Part shown: one piece after another, positions 1 to 10,677 of the stretch
How positions within the stretch are numbered: the first letter of the stretch is position 1
How the letters are laid out: each line of letters starts with the position of its first letter
Assembly: GCA_036245525.1 (NCBI GenBank)
Contig: BTPG01000006.1
Span: 68,497,786 to 68,561,785, forward strand
Reading direction: 5' to 3'
DNA: 64,000 nt
Origin: Semisulcospira habei
Taxonomy: Eukaryota > Mollusca > Gastropoda > Semisulcospiridae
Translations under genes and position numbers: made by a program
Notes under the pieces: generated by a model
Seen by the model: only the letters and a program-made list of their open reading frames with translations
What the model was told of the DNA's origin: nothing
Databases searched by the model: none

Positions 1-179
1 ACCACCTGGATGCATCCTCGCTCCAAGCACTGGCACCTTATCGACTATGTCCTAGTGCGTCAGAGGGACCGCAGTGACGTCCTCCTCACCAGAGTGATGC
101 CCAGCGCAGAGTGCCACACTGACCACCGCCTTGTTCGCTGCAAACTCAGGCTCCGCCTCAAGCTGAAACCCAACAAATG
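1..179 (+). pseudogene. Endonuclease/exonuclease/phosphatase domain, C-terminal fragment
   Basis: Frame 1 encodes the last part of an EEP-type LINE endonuclease. The motifs seen are HLIDYVLVR, which precedes the last catalytic block, and CHTDHRLV, the terminal D-H pair of the active site. The domain nicks target DNA to prime reverse transcription. The frame runs into an 18-base C tract at 180-197, after which the RT is read in another frame. In related elements endonuclease and RT form one protein, so this copy looks frameshifted by C-tract length change. The N-terminal catalytic residues lie upstream of the window. Confidence 0.85.
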
Positions 180-2594
180 CCCCCCCCCCCCCCCCCCAAG
201 AAAAAGCTTGATGTTGCCAGCCTTCAGCGTGACGACAAGAAAGCTGCCCTTCAGGCCGATTTACAGCGCATGCTCAAAGACACAGTTGATCCAGCAGACT
301 CCTCCCCTGAAACACTCTGGGAACAACTGAAAACTGCTATTGTAAAATCTTCTGTGGAAGTCTTGGGCTTTGCTAGAAAGAGGAACAAAGACTGGTTTGA
401 CGAAAACGACGTAGAGATCCAGGAACTTCTAGCAGAAAAAAGAGCCGCCCACCAGGCCCACCTAGCCCAGCCTTCCTGCCCTGTGAAGAAGTCTGCCTTC
501 CGCCTCATCTGCAGCAGTCTCCAGCTCAAGCTTAGAGAGCTCCAGAACGAGTGGTGGTCCAGACTCGCACAGAGGACCCAGCTCTGCGCTGACAACGGTG
601 ACTACAGGGGCTTCTACGAAGCACTGAAAGCAGTGTATGGCCCTAGGCACCTGGTACAAAGTCCCCTGCGAAGCGCTGATGGACAGGCACTCCTCACAGA
701 TAATACCTCCATCTTGAACCGCTGGTCGGAATACTTTCAGGACCTCTTCGGCGCTGAGCGCACTGTTCAAGAAACAGTCATCCTCCAAATCCCACACCTT
801 CCACTAAAGGTTGAATTGGACGAACCACCCACCGCCGAAGAGACCCTCACAGCCATCCACCAGCTCAAGAGTGGCAAAGCAGCAGGCATTGACGGAATCC
901 CGCCAGAGATCTGGAAACATGGAGGCCCAGCACTGCACAACAAGCTCCACGACCTCTTTCTCTGTTGCTGGGAAAAAGGAACACTACCAAAGGATCTCCG
1001 TGATGCAGTCATCATCACCCTGTACAAGAACAAAGGAGAGAAGTCTGCCTGCTCTAATTATCGTGGAATTACCCTGCTGTCCATTGCCGGGAAAATTCTC
1101 GCAAGGTTGCTCCTGAATCGGCTGGTACCTGCCATCGCTGAAGACCACCTCCCAGAGGGCCAGTGTGGTTTCAGAGCCAACAGGAGTACCACCGACATGG
1201 TCTTTGTGCTGAGACAGCTTCAGGAGAAGTGCCGCGAGCAGAACAAAGGGCTGTACGTAACGTTTGTCGACCTAACAAAAGCGTTTGACACTGTGAGCAG
1301 GCAAGGTATGTGGCAGATCCTGGAGCGACTAGGCTGTCCCCTAAAGTTCCTCAACATGATCGTCCAGCTCCACGAGGACCAGCAAGGCCAGGTCAGACTA
1401 AACAGTGACCTCTCAGAACCATTCCCCATTCGCAACAGCGTGAAGCAAGGCTGCGTGCTGGCACCGACCCTCTTCACCATCTTCTTCAGCATGATGTTGA
1501 AGCAGGCCACAGTGGACCTCGACGATGACGACGCAGTGTACATCAGGTATCGTCTCGATGGCAGCCTGTTCAACCTCAGACGACTGCAGGCCCACACGAA
1601 AACCCTAGACCAACTGATTCGTGAGCTGCTCTTTGCTGATGACGCTGCCCTCGTTGCACACACAGAGAGAGCCTTGCAGCGCATTACGTCCTGCTTCGCA
1701 GATGCCGCCCAGCTCTTTGGACTTGAGATCAGTCTGAAAAAGACAGAGGTCCTTCATCAGCCGGCACCCAAGGAAGAGCATCGCCCTCCCCACATCACCA
1801 TCGGCGAGTCCGAACTGAAGTCTGTACACCAGTTTACCTACCTTGGCTGCATCATCACGTCAGACGCCAAGCTGGACAAGGAGCTGGACAACAGGCTGGC
1901 AAAAGCGAACAGTGCTTTCGGGCGACTATTCAAGCGGGTGTGGCACAATCAACAGCTGAAAAAAGGCACCAAGATCAGCGTGTACAGAGCTGTCGTCCTC
2001 ACCACCCTGCTGTACGGTTCCGAGCCCTGGGCCCTCTACCGCAGCCAACTACGACTCCTCGAACGCTTTCACCAGCGCTGCCTGCGTACCATCCTCAGCA
2101 TTCACTGGAGTGACTATGTCACCAACGTCGAGGTCCTTGAACAGGCGGAAACTGTGAGCATCGAGGCGTTGCTGCTGCGGACACAGCTTCGCTGGGCGGG
2201 GCACGTCTCCAGGATGGAGGATCATCGCCTACCCAAGATCACTCTGTTCGGCGAGCTCGCCACTGGACACCGAGACAGAGGGGCACCAAAGAAGAGATAC
2301 AAAGACGGTCTCAAGAAGTCACTTAGTGCCTGCCAAATCGACCACCGCCAATGGTCTTCGCTTGCTGCGGACCGTGACACCTGGCGCTCCACCATTCACA
2401 AGGCAGCCGTCTCCTTTGAGGACTCTCGCAGAGCTAACCTTAAAGACAAGCGGCTCAGAAGAAAAAACAGAGCTGTCGTAACTCAGAACCCTGACCAGAC
2501 CTTCCCCTGCAGCCACTGCGGTCGAACCTGCCTGTCCCGGATTGGCCTCCGCAGCCACGAAAATGCCTGCAGACGACGTGGGCAAGCCCTATAG
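177..2594 (+). CDS. LINE reverse transcriptase with C-terminal zinc knuckle
   Basis: This is an uninterrupted 805-codon frame. It holds a linker region (1-200), the RT fingers motif GIDGIPPEIW (about 237-246), the first catalytic block FVDLTKAFD (363-371, Asp365 and Asp371), the SVKQGCVLAPTLF block, the catalytic FADD box at 486-489, the FTYLGCII thumb motif, and a C-x2-C-x12-H-x3-C knuckle at 778-798. It would copy the LINE RNA at the nicked target. The ATG at 177 is simply the first one in frame and lies against the C tract; the natural protein probably begins in the endonuclease upstream. No internal stop occurs, so the copy is young. Confidence 0.9.
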   Translation: MPPPPPPKKKLDVASLQRDDKKAALQADLQRMLKDTVDPADSSPETLWEQLKTAIVKSSVEVLGFARKRNKDWFDENDVEIQELLAEKRAAHQAHLAQPSCPVKKSAFRLICSSLQLKLRELQNEWWSRLAQRTQLCADNGDYRGFYEALKAVYGPRHLVQSPLRSADGQALLTDNTSILNRWSEYFQDLFGAERTVQETVILQIPHLPLKVELDEPPTAEETLTAIHQLKSGKAAGIDGIPPEIWKHGGPALHNKLHDLFLCCWEKGTLPKDLRDAVIITLYKNKGEKSACSNYRGITLLSIAGKILARLLLNRLVPAIAEDHLPEGQCGFRANRSTTDMVFVLRQLQEKCREQNKGLYVTFVDLTKAFDTVSRQGMWQILERLGCPLKFLNMIVQLHEDQQGQVRLNSDLSEPFPIRNSVKQGCVLAPTLFTIFFSMMLKQATVDLDDDDAVYIRYRLDGSLFNLRRLQAHTKTLDQLIRELLFADDAALVAHTERALQRITSCFADAAQLFGLEISLKKTEVLHQPAPKEEHRPPHITIGESELKSVHQFTYLGCIITSDAKLDKELDNRLAKANSAFGRLFKRVWHNQQLKKGTKISVYRAVVLTTLLYGSEPWALYRSQLRLLERFHQRCLRTILSIHWSDYVTNVEVLEQAETVSIEALLLRTQLRWAGHVSRMEDHRLPKITLFGELATGHRDRGAPKKRYKDGLKKSLSACQIDHRQWSSLAADRDTWRSTIHKAAVSFEDSRRANLKDKRLRRKNRAVVTQNPDQTFPCSHCGRTCLSRIGLRSHENACRRRGQAL
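180..197 (+). repeat. 18-base poly-C tract at the EN/RT junction
   Basis: Eighteen consecutive C residues separate the endonuclease frame (ends near 179) from the RT frame (codon positions from 177). Both frames are open on their own side, so slippage here is the simplest reason for the frame break. Confidence 0.9.
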
Positions 2595-2632
2595 AATCTT
2601 CGTTCGCGAAGTCAAGCCAAGAGAGAGAGAGA

Positions 2633-3009
2633 GGTCGTCTAGCACAGGTTTGACTGTGCGACCAGTTACGACAATGACACATCTCACAGCCCCCTTCCCT
2701 CCTCAACCCCCCCCCCCCACCTGCACCCCTACCGGGCCCCGTCTCACAGCTGCTAAATGAATCATCTTTCTCATCAGTTCTGGTCGCATTATATTAGTCT
2801 TTTGAACTTACCGTGGGATAAGACTTATAGAGATTCTGCTCAGCGTTGTCATAGTTACATTTTGGAAGAGTTAAAAGATTGTTTTCAGAGTTGTATTATG
2901 TCGTCCATAATGGCTGGCCTGCTAGCCATTATCTGACGCATATTACTTTCCTTTCTTTTTATTTGAATAATTCATGGTAGGCTGATTGTTGTCGTTTGAT
3001 ATCCGAGCG

Positions 3010-3040
<31 letters not shown>

Positions 3041-3199
3041 TCCGTGATTTTGTTTGACGTTACAGAGCCATGAATTGTATATAGACACATATCCATAACT
3101 GTTGCTCTGTGATTTTGGAACTTACAGCTCTAGACAGTAAGATGCAGCCAGTCTCAGCCAGGCACAATTTAGCCCCATAACCTACCAGTTGACCCAGAT
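2633..3199. other. Intergenic, poly-C tracts, partial family G repeat
   Basis: No gene is seen. A C-rich stretch lies near 2707-2720 and a run of 30 C occupies 3010-3039. At 3103-3135 there is a half copy of family G (CTGTGATTTTGGA then a TTACAG-type arm). Confidence 0.6.
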
Positions 3200-3375
3200 T
3201 GTGTCTTCGTCAATTCAAACTACAACATCCACAGCCGTCCCAGGACCATGGATACAAATTGGTCTCAGAAAGAGACATAGATCCTCATACGCCCCCGCAA
3301 TTGCGGGGGCTTATGAGGATCTATGTCTCTTGTAACCACATCAGTAGTGTGCACTTTTATCGGCAGAAAATGGGT
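3200..3375. repeat. Family A hairpin MITE (copy A1)
   Basis: The near-perfect inverted repeat at about 3268-3333 is the family A hairpin (AGAGGCATAGATCCTCATGA type arms, GGGGGC near the apex). Left flank GGATACAAATTGGTCTCAG and right flank TCGGCAGAAAATGG match the family. Confidence 0.85.
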
Positions 3376-3568
3376 TGACAGTGAACGCGGATTGTGTTTC
3401 TGCAATCTTCGTTCATTCAGCTCTAGCCCCAACCGTCCAGGGAACATGGATCGAAAGTGTTGTCAGCAAGAGGCATAGATCCTCATGAGCCCCCGCAACT
3501 GCGGGGGCTCATGAGGATCTATGTCTCTTGTAGTCGGATCATGTTCGCCTTTTTTTCTCGGCAGGCCA
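3376..3568. repeat. Family A hairpin MITE (copy A2)
   Basis: A second copy lies head to tail with A1. Its hairpin is at 3466-3530; left end GTTGACAGTGAACG and right end CTCGGCAGGCC are diverged family ends. Confidence 0.85.
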
Positions 3569-3909
3569 CAGGCTAATGGCCAAAGTTATATATACAGGCC
3601 TATCTGGGAAAAGTCCGTCAAGCAATCTCAGACACGCAATGAGCATAGGTTTCTCGGAAGGGCCCTGCAGCCGCAGAGATTAGCATTCCCATTTTTTTTC
3701 CATTTTTTATTTATTGATTTATTTTTAGCATTTTGCAATGCAAACACTGAAATCACGATAGTTACAAAGGGGTAAAGACAGACTTGGTAGTAGCATCGCC
3801 GTATTTTAAAACCGCGACGCTGCCTGAACTGGCTCACACAGCGTTGAAGAGAGTGTTGATATTGAAACATTAATCACAATTATTCCCATTTTTAAGCTAT
3901 GGCTGTCAA
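3569..3909. other. Intergenic, no feature seen
   Basis: AT-rich sequence with T-rich runs near 3690-3725. No coding or repeat signal that I recognise. Confidence 0.5.
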
Positions 3910-4004
3910 GAACGGCCTGGTTTTTTTAGGTGTTGTAAAGTGCTTAGGGCATCAACGGTTAAGCCCTATGGAAATGTACATTGTTGTTGTTGTTGCTGTT
4001 GTTG

Positions 4005-4071
<67 letters not shown>

Positions 4072-4109
4072 GATTATTATTTCAATGTTGATGATGATGA
4101 TGATGATTA

Positions 4110-4205
<96 letters not shown>
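3910..4205 (+). repeat. LINE/SINE 3' end leading into (TTA)n microsatellite
   Basis: The text GTAAAGTGCTTAGGGCATC followed by a TTGTTGTTG run resembles an L2-like 3' terminus. It grades into an almost pure (TTA)n tract at about 4007-4203, broken by a short GATGATGAT block at 4091-4106. The isoleucine, leucine and tyrosine ORFs across it are microsatellite translation. Confidence 0.6.
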
Positions 4206-4207
<2 letters not shown>

Positions 4208-4530
4208 GGAGTCTATTTGACTACTACTGATACCGCTCGGCGAAAAAGCAACCCAGCCTAGGTAGAAAACAAGCTTTTAAAGTTGCGGGCTTTGATTGTT
4301 AAAATTAGCCAGTACAATGAGTTTTTAATTGTGTCTTGCCTAACAAATGTAATACCTTCCTATCCTACTAATATTTCACAATTTGTGTGAGTAGATACTT
4401 GTAAGTAACAGAGGTTTTCTAGTGCCCCTTGTATTCAGCGGGAAACTCCTACACACATAGGAGAAGAAGAGCAGACAGTTGTTTTTTTAATTGTGATCGT
4501 ACGACATTCAAAATCCATATCATCTCCTCC
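4206..4530. other. Intergenic with partial family K arm
   Basis: At 4216-4245 TTGACTACTACTGATACCGC resembles one arm of the family K palindrome seen complete at 16488-16598. Nothing else is seen. Confidence 0.4.
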
Positions 4531-4745
4531 CCTGCCACTGGAGACAATTTCTGTTTTTTGAAATCTGTCTTCATTCAACGACTGAAAAAAAATGGCAACT
4601 GCCATCAAACGAACAAGGATACAATTTTGGTCTCAGCAAGAGGCATAGATCCTCGTGAGCCCCCGCTATCGCGGGGGCTCATGAGGATATATGCCTCTTG
4701 CAGTCGGATCGTGCTCGGTTTTTCTTGGCAGTGAACAGATTAAAA
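4531..4745. repeat. Family A hairpin MITE (copy A3), near full length
   Basis: Left flank CCTGCCACTGGAGAC, hairpin at 4636-4702, right flank GGATCGTGCTCGGTTTTTC and GGCAGTGAACAGATTAA. This is the complete family layout with slightly decayed ends. Confidence 0.85.
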
Positions 4746-4920
4746 AGTTTGCCTATATTTTGCAGTATACTGTTATACGTCAGCTAAGAACATTTCACTT
4801 ATTGTGAACTATTATCTTTGGAGAACGTACGTGACTTTAAATGTAAATATGCAAACGTATTCGAATCTTCCGTTGAATAGTTTAGCATGGTGTGCCCCAC
4901 GCGCACATTTCCTTTTGAAG

Positions 4921-5042
4921 ATGTTGGGGGGGGGGGGGGGGTTAGGACCAAAAGGTGACTGGCCGGGAGGAAGGGGGGGGGGGGGTAGAGGGCGGGGAGG
5001 GGGAGGGGGGGAGCGACGGGGGGGGGGGGGGGGGGGGGGGGA
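4921..5042. repeat. G-rich low-complexity tract
   Basis: Long G runs are interrupted by short A/C/T islands, so this strand has G-quadruplex potential. The glycine and proline ORFs here are not genes. Confidence 0.85.
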
Positions 5043-5054
5043 GGGCGACAACAT

Positions 5055-5268
5055 TTAACTCATTCTACCCCAGACACACCACATCAAGATAAAAATCGAC
5101 CATGATAGTTCAAGGGTGATGCCAGAATAGCTTGGCGCCTATGGGCGCCAAGCTATTCTGGCATCACCCTTGGACTATCATGGTCGGTCTGTGTCCTGCA
5201 CTGCAATGCAGTCTTCAGATGACGACTTCAAAATTTGGGGATTTTGGTCTTGGGGTAGAATGAGTTAA
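5055..5268. repeat. Family B hairpin MITE, full length, TTAA-flanked (B1)
   Basis: Ends are TTAACTCATTCTACCCC and GGGGTAGAATGAGTTAA. The central palindrome at about 5098-5190 has arms that include GCCAGAATAGCTTGGCGCC. TTAA duplications at 5055-5058 and 5265-5268 fit piggyBac-type mobilisation. Confidence 0.9.
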
Positions 5269-5282
5269 AGAAATAACTAAGT

Positions 5283-5512
5283 AGGGCAGGGGGGGGGGGG
5301 GGGAGGGGAGGGCAGGGGGACACGATTTAAAGAAATAACTAAGAAGGAACGAAACGCGCTTTGAAAGATAACGCACAGCATAGCCTACTACTTATTTCAC
5401 AGCGGTCAAACAAACGCGGCATAGGGCCGTGGCAGCCGTGCCCTACTTATAGTTATCTTTCCTGATGTTTTAGTTTTCTAACGTGAAATAGTCATGTATC
5501 GTATCTAGTGCC
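5283..5512. other. G-rich tract and intergenic sequence
   Basis: A G-run stretch lies at 5287-5322. The remainder shows no gene. Confidence 0.5.
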
Positions 5513-5570
5513 GTGATGTACAACTTGCAAACAAAACCCATCTGTGTTTTGTTGGCAAGTTGTATGTCAC
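5513..5570. repeat. Short isolated hairpin
   Basis: GTGATGTACAACTTGC is matched by GCAAGTTGTATGTCAC across a short loop. It belongs to none of the main families. Confidence 0.6.
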
Positions 5571-5635
5571 AGCGCTATAGCTACCACACTCTTTCGTGTC
5601 TCTTTCACTCTTTCCCTGAAGGGATACTAATCAGA

Positions 5636-6262
5636 AAAACAACAGCAGTAGCAGCAGCGACATGAACAGGCCAGAAAAAGAGCAAGAGCAAAAACAACAA
5701 CATCAGCAACAACAAGAACAAGAGGAACAGCAGCAACAGAAACGGCAACTCAAACTACATCGACGAAGACAACAACAAGAAACAAGAAGAACAGTGACAA
5801 CAGCAACATCAGCAGCGGTAGCAGCAACAACAAGAACAATAGCACAACAACAATAACAATAACAACAATTAAACTAGAAACAACAAAAACAACAACAACA
5901 ATAAGACAAAAGAACAACATCAAAACAACAACAAAACTAAGCAACAACACTTAAACAAAACAACAACACAACAATACAAATTAAAACCGACAAAACAAAA
6001 CAGCAACGAAACAAACACAATAAAAACTACAACAATAACAGCAGCAACAGCGGCAACAACAAAAACAACAACTAAACAGTACTAGCAAAACAAAAACAAT
6101 AATAACAGCAACCGCAGCAACAACAAGAACAACAACGACAGCAGCAGTAGCAATAACAACAATAAAACAACGACGACGACGACGACGACAACCACAACCA
6201 GAACAACAACAACAACAACAAAACCGTCTTACATTTGCAAGGCTGAATTAAAAAAACAAAAC
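5636..6262. repeat. Degenerate CAA/CAG low-complexity region
   Basis: About 600 bases of mixed CAA, CAG and ACGACG trinucleotides. The glutamine-rich + frame and the leucine/valine-rich - frame are composition artefacts. Confidence 0.85.
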
Positions 6263-6587
6263 AAATAATCATCTGTGCAGTTCTCTTATGCCCCTCACGT
6301 TTTCATGTTGACTAACACTCTCATCACATTACGCGGATGCAAATCCCAGGGGAAAAAAAGTTATTCAATTTTGCTAATGTCGTTGTTATTAATAACTTAG
6401 ACCGGAGGGCATTAATATGACGAATCCGCATGCCTATTTGTCAGGACACGGTAGCGCGCTGGTATCATTCATTGACATTGTCCTGGCCAAATATGCGTAT
6501 TCCCGGAGCTTTATTGACAATGATTTAGTGATCATAAAGTGATCACGCACTCACACCTTGTTAGTCACTAATTCATCTCTACCATCT
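6263..6587. other. Intergenic, no feature seen
   Basis: Mixed-composition sequence without recognisable coding or repeat structure. Confidence 0.4.
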
Positions 6588-6653
6588 GCAAGAGGCATAG
6601 ATTCTCATGAGCCCCTGCGAATGCAGGGGCTCATGAGAATCTATGACTCTTGC
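6588..6653. repeat. Family A hairpin with compensated arms (A4)
   Basis: The 66-base hairpin differs from consensus in both arms together: GATTCTC on the left is matched by GAGAATC on the right, and CCCCTGC by GCAGGGG. Confidence 0.85.
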
Positions 6654-6776
6654 TGACCTAGAATGGCTGCCGATATATCGGAATTTGAGGTGGAGCGCTT
6701 TAAACTATGGTACGGTTACTGTGTATTGACATTAACCCCGGGCCAGTATGAGCCATACATCACTTTATGTCGGGGA

Positions 6777-7068
6777 GCAGTCGTTAAACCGACCATGTCA
6801 CATTGTCGCACAGCTTTACATCAGTCAATGCGTCACAGCGCGAGTTATCTGTTCTGATTTATCTATGTCTATCGATTTCAGTTGTGAGAGATCTGCTGTG
6901 CGTTTGTTCCGTGAACCGCGTAGGGTAGCAGTCACTAAACAAACCATGTCACATTGTCTCACAGGATTACATCAATCAATGCTTGGAGCACGAGCTATCT
7001 CTTTTGATCCATCTAATTCTATGGCTTTTTGGATGTGAGGGACCCGCAATGCATTCGTTCCCTGAAGC
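6777..7068. repeat. Imperfect tandem duplication, 152-base period
   Basis: 6777-6913 and 6929-7068 share CCATGTCACATTGTC, ACATCA(G/A)TCAATGC and the final TTCGTTCC-type segment. No coding sense is seen in either unit. Confidence 0.65.
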
Positions 7069-7516
7069 GAAGAAAGGCACCCATGTGGAAACCCTTCCAT
7101 CGTCGAATTGGCACAGCTTGTAATCAACCCAAGTGACCGGATGGGGTGCGTGGTGACTGATGATAATCATCGATATATTTAACTTTCTGTTTTTAAATCT
7201 GAGGAGGTTTCAGGCGATCGGTTTACTGTGGTAGGGTGTTGGGCGTGTGGGTGTGGGGTGGGGGTGGGGGGTGGGGGGTGGGGGGGGGGTATGGGGGTGA
7301 GGCTACGGGGCCTGGATTGAACGTCACAACCCCATGCCTGGGAATATGTTAGGAAGACTGTCAGAATGGGATTTGTGGTGAGGTTTATACTGTTTTCCCT
7401 GATCGGCTGTGACACTATCGGGGGCACACAGTCTGCCGGTAACAGCTGCAGTGTTCAGATTGTTGGAAATGCTCTGAGTGAGTCCTCTTCCGTTGCTTTT
7501 TTTATTTCGTGTTTGG
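7069..7516. other. Intergenic with G-rich tract
   Basis: A GGGTGGGG-rich stretch lies at about 7240-7300. No gene is supported. Confidence 0.5.
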
Positions 7517-7734
7517 TGTAACCCCTTCGCTGCTGAGAAAAAGTGAACATGATCCATCTGCAAGAGACATAGCTCCTCATGAGCCCCCGCGACTGCGGGG
7601 GCTCATGAGGATCTATGCCTTTTGCTGAGACCAATTTGTATCTGTGTTTCCTGGACGGTTCAGGCTTTTGGTCGTTGAATGAACGAAGATTTCAGAAACA
7701 AAAGGGTACGTGCAGCGACAGGGAAGGGGTTAAG
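7517..7734. repeat. Family A hairpin MITE, full length (A5)
   Basis: It begins GTAACCCCTTCGCTGCTGAG and ends CAGGGAAGGGGTTAA, giving inverted ends beside TTAA. The hairpin is at about 7560-7625. This is a useful reference copy of about 215 bp. Confidence 0.9.
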
Positions 7735-8534
7735 TGGATTCTTGGTACTTCGGGCTCTTTATTCTGCGGTAACTGACTTTGTGCTTAGATTGTAAGGATT
7801 TCGTCAGTAGACATCAAGGTGTGTTTATTTTTATTTTATTTTATGTTTTTGCGCGATTTTGTTGACAAAATCCCTATAATAAGAAAACGCAGTCTTGCGC
7901 ATGCTGATAGGGGTAACGCAAGAAAGAGTGTGCGTTGATGTTATTAAAGAGTTTTGCTATAACACGTAGGAAACGCTATAACAATTGCAAGGTATACGTC
8001 GGTCTTTAACCCCCCCCCAAAAAAAAAAAATAAATAAATAAAAAATAAAAAAAAAAAAAAAAAAACGAAGAAAAAAAAAAAAAAAAGAAAAGTAAAGAAA
8101 AGGAAACTACCAACACAATGTCTATTTTTTGCGTAATGTATTTTACCACTGAATTTTAACGAATATCATTCAGTTTGTATTTTATTGGATTTTGTGACGA
8201 CAATGTAATACACAGGCGTTCGGAGTGACAAGAACAAATCAGTTGATTAAGTTGTAAGGTAGAATAAAAAAAACCCCAACAACAACGGTCATGCAAAGTG
8301 CGCAGAAAATGTGAGGGACACAGCACTGTTTTTCCTCTTTTGACAGGGTAATGTAAATAATTTAGCCTGTCTAGAAATACACGTATGCATGCGCGTGTTT
8401 TTAAAGAGCTTGCAAAGGACCCTCGCAGCAAAAACCGCCTTTGTTACTGGCTTGTCAGTGTGAAAATTTAATTACCAGTATGGAGAATCAGTCACGCAAA
8501 GCCGCGTAAGAATCTACCCCCCTTACAACATCAC
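7735..8534. other. Intergenic, A-rich tract
   Basis: A C-run and long A-rich stretch occupies about 8010-8100, perhaps an old retroposon tail. No coding signal was found on either strand. Confidence 0.45.
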
Positions 8535-8700
8535 AGGGTTGGGTTGCATGAGTGAGCTTAGTCCTGCGCCACTCACTTATGCGACTGACTGCTCCGTAAG
8601 CCTTAAAGATCCTTTAAGGCTTACGGAGCAGTCAGTCGCATATCCGAGCCATCCCCCGGCTTTACCGCTAGTGGTCGCAGCCGATTGTGCGTCTGGGGGC
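8535..8700. repeat. Family O hairpin element
   Basis: GTTGCATGAGTGAGCTTAG at the left matches the left end of the element at 9043-9239. A perfect palindrome at 8579-8641 has arms beginning ATGCGACTGACTGCTCCGTA. Confidence 0.75.
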
Positions 8701-8865
8701 GGATTTGTGAAGGCGGATTTACAAGGCCGGGCGTGGTCTGAATGATAATTTCTACCCTGCTGTTCATAACAGCAGGCTAGTACTTCATTATTTCGACCAA
8801 GCCGAACGACGTTTTTAGCTCGCTCACGCTGTCATGCATACAGCCACAATTCTGTCTGTGACTCA

Positions 8866-8965
8866 TGGATACAAAGAGGCGTCAACAAGATGAACTATAT
8901 ATAGATCATCACGTGGCCTCGCAGCTGGATCGTGTTCATTTTTTTTCAGCAGTGAAGTGGTTAAA
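8866..8965. repeat. Decayed family A copy (A6)
   Basis: Flanks CATGGATACAAAG and GGATCGTGTTCATTTTTT are recognisable; the hairpin is heavily mutated and the right end reads CAGTGAAGTGGTTAAA. Confidence 0.6.
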
Positions 8966-9042
8966 CTGAGTAGTGACCTTTATTGGAATCTGTGTCAGTG
9001 TGGCACCTCAATGCCACAGTTTTGAAAGCGTGCGAGGGATCA

Positions 9043-9239
9043 GTTGCATGAGCGAGCTTAGTCCTGCACCAGCCGCTTTGCAACTGAGGTGCGCCGCTAT
9101 AGTAGCGGCGCACCTTGCTTAGTGGCTGGTGCAGGACTAAGCTATAGCGGCGCTCCTTGCTTAGTGGCTGGTGCAGGACTAAGCTATAGCGGCGCACCTT
9201 GCTTAGTGGCTGGTGCAGGACTAAGCTCGCTCATGCAAC
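9043..9239. repeat. Family O palindrome with one arm triplicated
   Basis: Ends GTTGCATGAGCGAGCTTAG and CTAAGCTCGCTCATGCAAC pair. A 42-base unit containing GGCTGGTGCAGGACTAAGCT is present three times in the right arm but once in the left. Confidence 0.85.
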
Positions 9240-9339
9240 TGGCTCGAGGAGATAAACGCGCGTAACTTCTTCCTTGCCAACCTACGCGGACTGAGTGTCT
9301 CCTATCTTCGTTCTTCTTGAATTCAAGACCAAAGCGCAC

Positions 9340-9477
9340 ACAGACGTGCCAGGAATATGGATTCAAAGTGGTGTCAACATGAGGCATAGATCCTCATGAG
9401 ACCCACAATTGTCGGGACTCACGAGGCTCTATGTCTCTTTGCAGTTGGATTGTGTTCACTTTTTCTCGGGTTAAACG
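9340..9477. repeat. Decayed family A copy (A7)
   Basis: GAGGCATAGATCCTCATGAG pairs imperfectly with the right arm ending CTATGTCTCTTTGC. Right flank GGATTGTGTTCACTTTTTCTC matches the family. Confidence 0.7.
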
Positions 9478-9817
9478 TTTTCAAGTCATATGCTGGTATG
9501 CGAGCTTAGAGGTTCGTCGAAGTTCAATTAAGTGATGAGTGGATTGCTTAAAAAGGAAGTTTTGGTGCGTGTGTGTAAATGTTACTATAAGCTAAATGCG
9601 TGTGTCATATATATTATATATGTCTACGTTTACTTTCGAATCGCATTCAAAGAGCTACACAGAATGAATTCTTCAGTTGGAATCTAGGTGAACGGGATTG
9701 TAAAGGAGATCAATGGTAAGTACAAAAGAAGTTTTGAGTGCGGCGTGGGTATTCAAGCCATATGACTAATAAGCCAAAATCAAATAATATGGCATGCGTC
9801 TGTATATATACCGACGC

Positions 9818-9822
<5 letters not shown>
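9478..9822. other. Intergenic, no feature seen
   Basis: No gene or family member recognised. Confidence 0.4.

Positions 9823-9910
<88 letters not shown>
9823..9910. repeat. (AT)n microsatellite
   Basis: Pure AT dinucleotide run of about 88 bases. Confidence 0.95.
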
Positions 9911-9914
<4 letters not shown>

Positions 9915-10677
9915 TTACAAAGTCGAGACGCCTTCAAAGATGCCTGCAAAGATTACTGACCTATTGATTTCCTGGTGAACTAGAACATGTCGCGGTCGGT
10001 AATTTATATATACAAGTTTGATTATGTACCTCGTGCATGCGGTGATGTTGTATTTTTATCTCCGCATTCGCCGATTTTTCCTCAACGGCCGCGTTCCAGT
10101 ATCCAATCCAGCCCGTTCCAATTTACAAGCCTCTCCCTATTAATGCTGCGAGTTGTGACTAAATTGGTGTAATAGTTCCGAGATGCACGGCTCATTACTG
10201 TCGTAATTTCAGTAACAAAATCCAGTTCATGTATGTCCATTTTTGTTTGTTTGTTAGAAAAGCGATATTTTCATTTTATACAATAAAAAATATCTCTTTA
10301 ATAAAAACAACAACAACACAAAACAACAACAACAACAACATCAAAACAAACAAACAAACAAACAAAACAAAAACAAAACAACAAACATATACCCGCTTTT
10401 GCGATATAATCAAATATTACACGAAGTGCGCGGGTCTATGATTCTGAAGTTAGCGGCCTGAAGTCGCGAGGTGGAAAATCACAGCCCAGAGTACGCCAAC
10501 TACAACGAGGAAATTATACCAGGCGGAAGCAGCTGTTAATATCACTAGGTGTATCGAGAACGTTGCAGATTACGTGACGCGCGGGCGGAAAAGACCCTTA
10601 CGTCATATGTCACAGTTTAATAGGCGCCGAAAGTGCAGAGTGAGTCTACAGTGACTCAGTACATTTCTCCTACTTTC
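9911..10677. other. Intergenic with CAA/CAAA low-complexity block
   Basis: A CAA/AAAC-rich block lies at about 10300-10385. From 10440 to 10670 the sequence is more balanced and contains TTACGTCAT and TGACTCAG, which resemble CRE and AP-1 sites. No coding exon is seen. Confidence 0.4.

Larger units (their letters stand above)
1..2632 (+). mobile_element. RTE-like non-LTR retrotransposon, 5' end beyond window
   Basis: The element runs from inside the apurinic endonuclease domain to a 3' end reading GCGAAGTCAAGCCAAG followed by a (GA)n tail at about 2617-2632. The same 3' end recurs on the - strand at 62325-62612, there followed by (TA)n, which supports this as the true terminus. Order: endonuclease C-terminal part (1-179), poly-C tract (180-197), reverse transcriptase and C-terminal zinc knuckle (to 2594), short UTR, simple-repeat tail. 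RTE-like is judged from the RT motifs; the exact clade is not certain. Confidence 0.9.

Noticed and set aside
3200..3570. Family A hairpins as bacterial terminators or microRNA genes
   Set aside because: The DNA is eukaryotic, copies are numerous with TTAA ends, and stems are near perfect; MITE is the simpler reading. Small-RNA data could still reveal processing.
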